Origin: CAZDYI01 sp964509765
GTDB taxonomy: Bacteria; Pseudomonadota; Gammaproteobacteria; Tethybacterales; Tethybacteraceae
Reading direction: 5' to 3'
NCBI GenBank assembly: GCA_964509765.1
Contig: CAZDYI010000084.1
Span: forward strand, 1-26,392
Length of the DNA: 26,392 nt
A program made the translations under genes and the position numbers. The notes beneath the pieces are model-generated. The model was not told the DNA's origin. It searched no databases and saw only the letters and a list, made by a program, of their open reading frames with translations. Position 1 is the stretch's first letter. Each line of letters starts with the position of its first letter. This document shows positions 22,703-26,392 of this stretch, piece by piece.

Positions 22703-23488
22703 TCACCTGCCTTTCCAGGCCGGCTTGCGCTTTTCAAGGAACGCCTTCACTCCCTCCTCGCCGTCCTCGCTTTCCATCGCAGCCTTCAGCTCGGCGGTTT
22801 TCGTCGAGCGCGCCTCTGCAAGAGGCAGGTGGACAAGGTCCTTCGCCGCCTTCTTGATGGCTGCCAATGAGAGCGGAGCGCATGCAAGGATCAGGTCCAC
22901 CCACTTTCTCACGCACTCGTCCAGCTTCTCGGCAGGAACCACCTCGTTTACCAGCCCGTGGCCCAGCGCCTCCGAGGCGCTGACCATCCTTCCGGTAAGC
23001 AGGATGCCCATTGCGACGGTCCTCGGAAGTATCCGGGGCAGGATGCCCATCGCGTCGAGGGGAACCCGGCCGACCAGGGGCTCGGGCTGACCGAACCTCG
23101 CGTGCTCAGCGGCAACTATCAGGTCGCAGCCCAGAGCCATCTCCATGCCGCCGCCCAAGGCGACGCCGTTGACCTTCGCGATGACTGGGAACGGCGTCGT
23201 CTCGCGCATGGCAAGGTTTCCGAAGCCCTTCGCGTTGGTGCTCGACCAGTAGTCCATTCCGGTGGGGCCGTCCTCCTTCATGTCTGCACCGGCGCAAAAA
23301 GCCTTCTCGCCTGTGCCGGTAAGAACCACGCACCTGACTCCGCTTTCCGGCGCGGAGCACTCGGACAGGAACCGGTCGATCTCAGTCGCGGTCTCAGTGT
23401 CGACCGCGTTCATCACCTCCGGCCTGTTTATCCGCACCGTCGCGACGCTGTCGTCGTCGACGGAGCAGACAACCTTCGGCTCGGCCAT
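22703..23488 (-). CDS. enoyl-CoA hydratase/isomerase, CaiD-like
   Basis: Crotonase-fold enzyme of 261 residues. The oxyanion segments are CAGADMKE (65-72) and NGVALGGGMEMALGCDL (107-123), and both catalytic glutamates are present, Glu116 and Glu136 (in FGQPEPLVG), spaced by 20 as in the classic hydratase. The region after Glu136 reads VPLDAMGILPRILPR instead of PGAGGTQRL, which recalls the carnitinyl-CoA dehydratase CaiD group. It is the last gene of an operon whose preceding gene is a CaiB-type CoA-transferase, with a one-base overlap (TGATG), so it likely hydrates or dehydrates the CoA ester made by that enzyme. The true substrate is not known. Confidence 0.9.
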   Translation of the reverse strand: MAEPKVVCSVDDDSVATVRINRPEVMNAVDTETATEIDRFLSECSAPESGVRCVVLTGTGEKAFCAGADMKEDGPTGMDYWSSTNAKGFGNLAMRETTPFPVIAKVNGVALGGGMEMALGCDLIVAAEHARFGQPEPLVGRVPLDAMGILPRILPRTVAMGILLTGRMVSASEALGHGLVNEVVPAEKLDECVRKWVDLILACAPLSLAAIKKAAKDLVHLPLAEARSTKTAELKAAMESEDGEEGVKAFLEKRKPAWKGR

Positions 23489-24639
23489 CAGGCCTCTTCC
23501 GCTGCCTTCAGCTCAGCCAGGACCTCTTCGGTGTGCTCACCGAGCGCAGGCGGCCTGACCCGCGCCTCAACGGGAGCGTCTGACATCCGGATCGGGGAAG
23601 CAACCAGCTTGACTGGGCCGCTTTCCCCCTCGCCTAGGTCCATGACCATGTTGTTCGCGGCAACCTGTTCGTCGGCGAGGGTCTCAGCCAGGGAGAGAAC
23701 CGGGCCGCAGAGGATGTCAACCTCCTCGAGGCGCTTGAGCCAGTGCCCGGAACCGTTCTTCCTGAAGTTTTCCTTGAAGATTTCCTGCAGCTCCTGCTTG
23801 TTCTTCATCTGCACGTCGTGGTCGGAGAAGCGCTCCTCCTTGCTGAGGTCGTCGATCTCAAGCGCCTTGCAGATCTCGCGCAGCGGGTTCTCCTTGAAAG
23901 CCCCGACCATCACGATCGGCCGGTCTGTCGTCTCGAACACGCCGCTCAGCGGCAGGGCCGCCCAGTTGAGCTCCTTGCCGATCATCATCCAGGACGCCGC
24001 CTCCTGCATCTGCATCGCGAGCATCGAGTTGTACAGGGCGACCTCGACCTTCTGCCCGCGGCCGGTCTTCTCGCGCTGCATGAGCGCGAGCAGGATCCCC
24101 TGGACCATGTGCATGCCGGCGGCGTAGTCGGCAAGCGGGATGGGATAGATCGACATCGGGATCGACGGGTCCGAGCGGCGCTCGATGCCGCCGGCCATTG
24201 CCTGGGCGAGGACGTCCTGGCCGCCCTTGTGCGCGTACGGGCCTTCGGTTCCGAAGCCGGTTCCCTCTGCGTAGACGAGGCGGGGGTGGGCTTCGTGCAG
24301 GGCCTCCCAGCCGAGTCCGAGTCTTTCCATCACGCCGGCACGGAAGTTGTTGACGACCACGTCGGCGCGGGCGATCAGCTCGCTGACCTGCCGCTTGCCC
24401 TCTTCCGACTTGAGGTCCAGCAGGACGCTGCGCTTGTTGCGGTTGAGGCTGCAGAACACCGGGTTGCGCGAGTCGCCCCCGAGGCTCCAGCGCGACAGGT
24501 CGCCGCCGGGCCCGCGCTCGACCTTGATGACGTCGGCGCCGTAGTCGCCGAGCATCTGCGTGCAGCAGGGGCCCATCATCACCTGCGAGAAGTCGACTAC
24601 GGTGACTCCGTCCAGCGGAAGAGGTTGTTGGTCTGTCAT
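23488..24639 (-). CDS. CoA-transferase family III (CaiB/BaiF-type)
   Basis: 383-residue family III CoA-transferase that moves CoA between carboxylic acids. LPLDGVTVVDFSQVMMGP (7-24) is the N-terminal signature, followed by GADVIKVE (34-41), NRNKRSVLLDLK (66-77) and VVVNNFRAGVMERLG (94-108). The catalytic aspartate is Asp171 in LADYAAGM. Length is typical. Start ATG 24639 overlaps the FAD-oxidoreductase stop as ATGA; the frame upstream of it is open but antisense-like. With the CaiD-like hydratase next to it, it probably activates the same compound, possibly an acid brought in by the ABC transporter at the window end. Confidence 0.93.
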   Translation of the reverse strand: MTDQQPLPLDGVTVVDFSQVMMGPCCTQMLGDYGADVIKVERGPGGDLSRWSLGGDSRNPVFCSLNRNKRSVLLDLKSEEGKRQVSELIARADVVVNNFRAGVMERLGLGWEALHEAHPRLVYAEGTGFGTEGPYAHKGGQDVLAQAMAGGIERRSDPSIPMSIYPIPLADYAAGMHMVQGILLALMQREKTGRGQKVEVALYNSMLAMQMQEAASWMMIGKELNWAALPLSGVFETTDRPIVMVGAFKENPLREICKALEIDDLSKEERFSDHDVQMKNKQELQEIFKENFRKNGSGHWLKRLEEVDILCGPVLSLAETLADEQVAANNMVMDLGEGESGPVKLVASPIRMSDAPVEARVRPPALGEHTEEVLAELKAAEEA

Positions 24640-25994
24640 GCGTGCTCCTCTACAAGCGCGTTTTTCGACGGGACGTCGCCGGGGTCGGCATCCTGCTTGC
24701 GCATCTGCCTCTGGATGCCCCTGACGTCGACGTCCCTTACCGGGACGCCCCGGTCCGAGGCCATGGCTGCCGCGATGCCCGCGGCCTCGCCCATGGCCAT
24801 GCAAGGGGGGATCTCCCGGCTCATTTTCTGCGCGGAGGTTGACGCAGAATAGTGTCGCCCTGCGACCAGGAGCCCTTCGATCCCCTTCGGCAACAAGGCG
24901 CGGTAAGGCGTGTAGTACCCACTGCCTCGACATACCGAATCCGCGAAGTGACGGCGCTTCCTGACGTCGTCCTTCGTAACCACGTACTCGCCCTCGAGCA
25001 GGCGCGTCTGGCGCACGCCGGTCTGCGGGGCGAAGTCGACTATGTAGGCGTCCCTGAAGCCGGGCATCTCGGCGCGCACGTACTCGAGCAGGCGGTGCAT
25101 GCGCCCTCGCCCCTCGATCTCGGCGCCGGTCAGGCCCTCGACCGTCATCGCGTCGAAGCCGGTCATGTGCGGGCAGTTGCACCAGACCACGCCAGGAAGC
25201 GGGGTCTTGAGCCACCACTGGTCCCAGCTGCTGCCTATGATCTTCTTCGCCCCCTTGTCGACCTCCTTGAATCGCTCCGGATCCTCGAACTCGAAGCGCT
25301 CCGCCTCGTCGAGGTCAACGCCGCCAATCCTCGAGACGGTCGTCAGGATGTACGAGCCGTCGATGTGAGGTGCGCCCGCGTCCACGCCGACGTCAAGGTC
25401 GCCGGTCGCGTCGATGAACACCTTGCCGCTCAGGGACTGGAATCCCTCCTTGGAATGCGTGACCACCTCGCGGACTGCTCCGTCCTCGACCGTCGCGCCG
25501 ACGAAGCTGCTGTGAAGGCGCAGTCTCACCCCGGATTCGACGACCATGTCCAGAGCGGCCTGCTTGTAAGCGTCCGGGTCGAAGGCGACCGCGAAGATTA
25601 TCGGCCTGTTCGGCGACAGCGGGAAGCGGAAGTCAAACACCCCCCAGCGCATCCACTTGCGCCACATCTCGTCGCTCGCGCTGCGGTCGGGGCACCTGTC
25701 TGACTCCGGCGGGTACACGGCCAGCTTGCGCCTTGCCATCCGGTCGGTGATCTCGAGCGCGAGGCCGCGGGTGGTGACCTCGGCGCCGTTGTGCATGTCG
25801 TCGAGCACGAGGACCATGCCGCCTGTTGCCATCCCGCCGAGATACGGATAGCGCTCGACGAGGACCGTCTCAGCCCCGTTGCGCGCCGCGGAGACCGCGG
25901 CCGAAATGCCCGCGGGCCCGCCGCCCACAACGACAACGTCCGCCTCGGCGGCCAGGGCGACGCCGCCCCTCTTCGCGCCGGGATCGCCTCTCAC
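24636..25994 (-). CDS. FAD-dependent oxidoreductase (FAD_oxidored family)
   Basis: A 452-residue flavoprotein with DVVVVGGGPAGISAA (19-33), then VERYPYLGGMATGG, a signature of the FAD_oxidored group related to fumarate-reductase and FixC-type proteins. IDATGDLDVG lies mid-protein, and LLVAGRHYSAS with AMGEAAGIAAAMA near the C-terminus completes the FAD site. It should be cytoplasmic. The start is GTG 25994, overlapping the upstream permease stop as GTGA; the longer open frame upstream belongs to antisense of the permease. Substrate unknown. Its position between an ABC transporter and a CoA-transferase suggests the first oxidation step for an imported compound. Confidence 0.88.
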   Translation of the reverse strand: MRGDPGAKRGGVALAAEADVVVVGGGPAGISAAVSAARNGAETVLVERYPYLGGMATGGMVLVLDDMHNGAEVTTRGLALEITDRMARRKLAVYPPESDRCPDRSASDEMWRKWMRWGVFDFRFPLSPNRPIIFAVAFDPDAYKQAALDMVVESGVRLRLHSSFVGATVEDGAVREVVTHSKEGFQSLSGKVFIDATGDLDVGVDAGAPHIDGSYILTTVSRIGGVDLDEAERFEFEDPERFKEVDKGAKKIIGSSWDQWWLKTPLPGVVWCNCPHMTGFDAMTVEGLTGAEIEGRGRMHRLLEYVRAEMPGFRDAYIVDFAPQTGVRQTRLLEGEYVVTKDDVRKRRHFADSVCRGSGYYTPYRALLPKGIEGLLVAGRHYSASTSAQKMSREIPPCMAMGEAAGIAAAMASDRGVPVRDVDVRGIQRQMRKQDADPGDVPSKNALVEEHA

Positions 25995-26392
25995 ACCACG
26001 TCCGGCGGCTGCCACCTGATGACCCGCCGCTCGACGAACGAGACGATGGTGAACGCGGTCACCGCCATCAGCGAGCTGAGCACGACCGTTGCGTAAAGCA
26101 GCGGCGAGCGGAAGTTGTATGTCGCCTCGATGATCAGGCTCCCGAGCCCGTAGTTCGAGCCGATCCACTCGCCGACGATCGCGCCGATCACGCACGTGGT
26201 CGAGGCGATCTTCAGCGCGGCGAACAGGAACGGCAGCGCGCACTTGACCCGCACCCGGAACAGGGTCTCGGTCTTGGTGGCCGACAGGATGCTCATCAGC
26301 TCGAGCATCTGCGGGTTGACCGCCTTGAGACCGCGGACCATGTTGACCAGCGTGGGAAAGAAGCAGATCAGAGACGCGATCGCGATCTTCGG
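25991..26392 (-). CDS. ABC transporter permease, nitrate/taurine/thiamine-precursor type (partial)
   Basis: The N-terminal part is outside the window; 133 codons plus stop are visible and the frame is open to the edge. The cytoplasmic loop that docks on the ATPase is seen as LMSILSATKTETLFRVRV with ALPFLFAALKIA after it, an EAA-loop variant. Then come IGAIVGEWIGSNYGLG and a final membrane helix ending RRVIRWQPP. This matches SsuC/TauC/ThiX-like permeases that import small anions or pyrimidines. The substrate cannot be told. It overlaps the FAD oxidoreductase by four bases, so the transporter and the catabolic enzymes are one operon. Confidence 0.85.
   Translation of the reverse strand, partial: PKIAIASLICFFPTLVNMVRGLKAVNPQMLELMSILSATKTETLFRVRVKCALPFLFAALKIASTTCVIGAIVGEWIGSNYGLGSLIIEATYNFRSPLLYATVVLSSLMAVTAFTIVSFVERRVIRWQPPDVV

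Noticed and set aside
24636..26243. 535-codon version of the FAD oxidoreductase
   Set aside because: The first part is an out-of-frame reading of the ABC permease; GTG 25994 at the GTGA overlap is the sensible start.
1..26392. CRISPR arrays, tRNA or rRNA genes, insertion sequences, integrases
   Set aside because: Reading both strands showed no spaced direct repeats, no tRNA-like cloverleaf ends, no transposase motifs and no terminal inverted repeats.

Overview
The window looks like chromosomal DNA of a high-GC, aerobic, heterotrophic bacterium. A umuD-umuC pair, a c-type haem protein with a secretion signal, a Tat-type flavoenzyme subunit and a heptose-nucleotide pathway all fit a Gram-negative, proteobacterium-like host. 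No rRNA or tRNA is present, so I do not name a taxon. Genes are tightly packed, with many 1-4 base stop/start overlaps (ATGA, GTGA, TGATG). Several operon heads have a TANAAT -10 box only 6-8 bases before the start codon, which suggests leaderless transcripts.

Layout. (1) 1-734, minus: partial gene resembling the TIGR04255 family. (2) 735-1129: mostly intergenic, with a doubtful decayed ORF, a possible tiny plus-strand ORF and the umuDC terminator. (3) 14161 down to 1130, one long minus-strand series: isocitrate-lyase/PEP-mutase family lyase, MFS transporter, IlvD/Edd sugar-acid dehydratase, transketolase, gmhA, hddC-like, GDP-fucose-synthase-like, GDP-mannose-4,6-dehydratase-like, hddA, nucleoside hydrolase, umuD, umuC. 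The middle six genes outline sedoheptulose-7-P to a GDP-(deoxy)heptose; only the gmhB phosphatase is missing. The first three genes, with the divergent SDR, look like sugar-acid catabolism. (4) 14226-16405, plus: SDR dehydrogenase, an unknown 62-68 residue protein, and mtnA. (5) 18675 down to 16418, minus: DapA-family lyase and mtnK; mtnK meets mtnA tail to tail. (6) 18775-22670, plus: a visibly lower-GC three-gene operon encoding a secreted 480-residue protein with one C-terminal CXXCH, a sorbitol/fructose-dehydrogenase-type small subunit with a twin-arginine start, and a GMC flavoprotein with a C-H-N4-C-N3-C cluster motif. (7) 26392 down to 22703, minus: ABC permease (partial), FAD oxidoreductase, CaiB-like CoA-transferase and CaiD-like enoyl-CoA hydratase, overlapping end to end.

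The best candidate for something undescribed is region 6: a GMC/small-subunit dehydrogenase in which the usual three-haem cytochrome subunit is replaced by a large unfamiliar protein with a single haem site. Other points of interest are the leaderless promoters, two genes (umuD, hddA) with no credible ATG/GTG/TTG start, and the nearly complete GDP-heptose operon that runs into a nucleoside hydrolase and umuDC.
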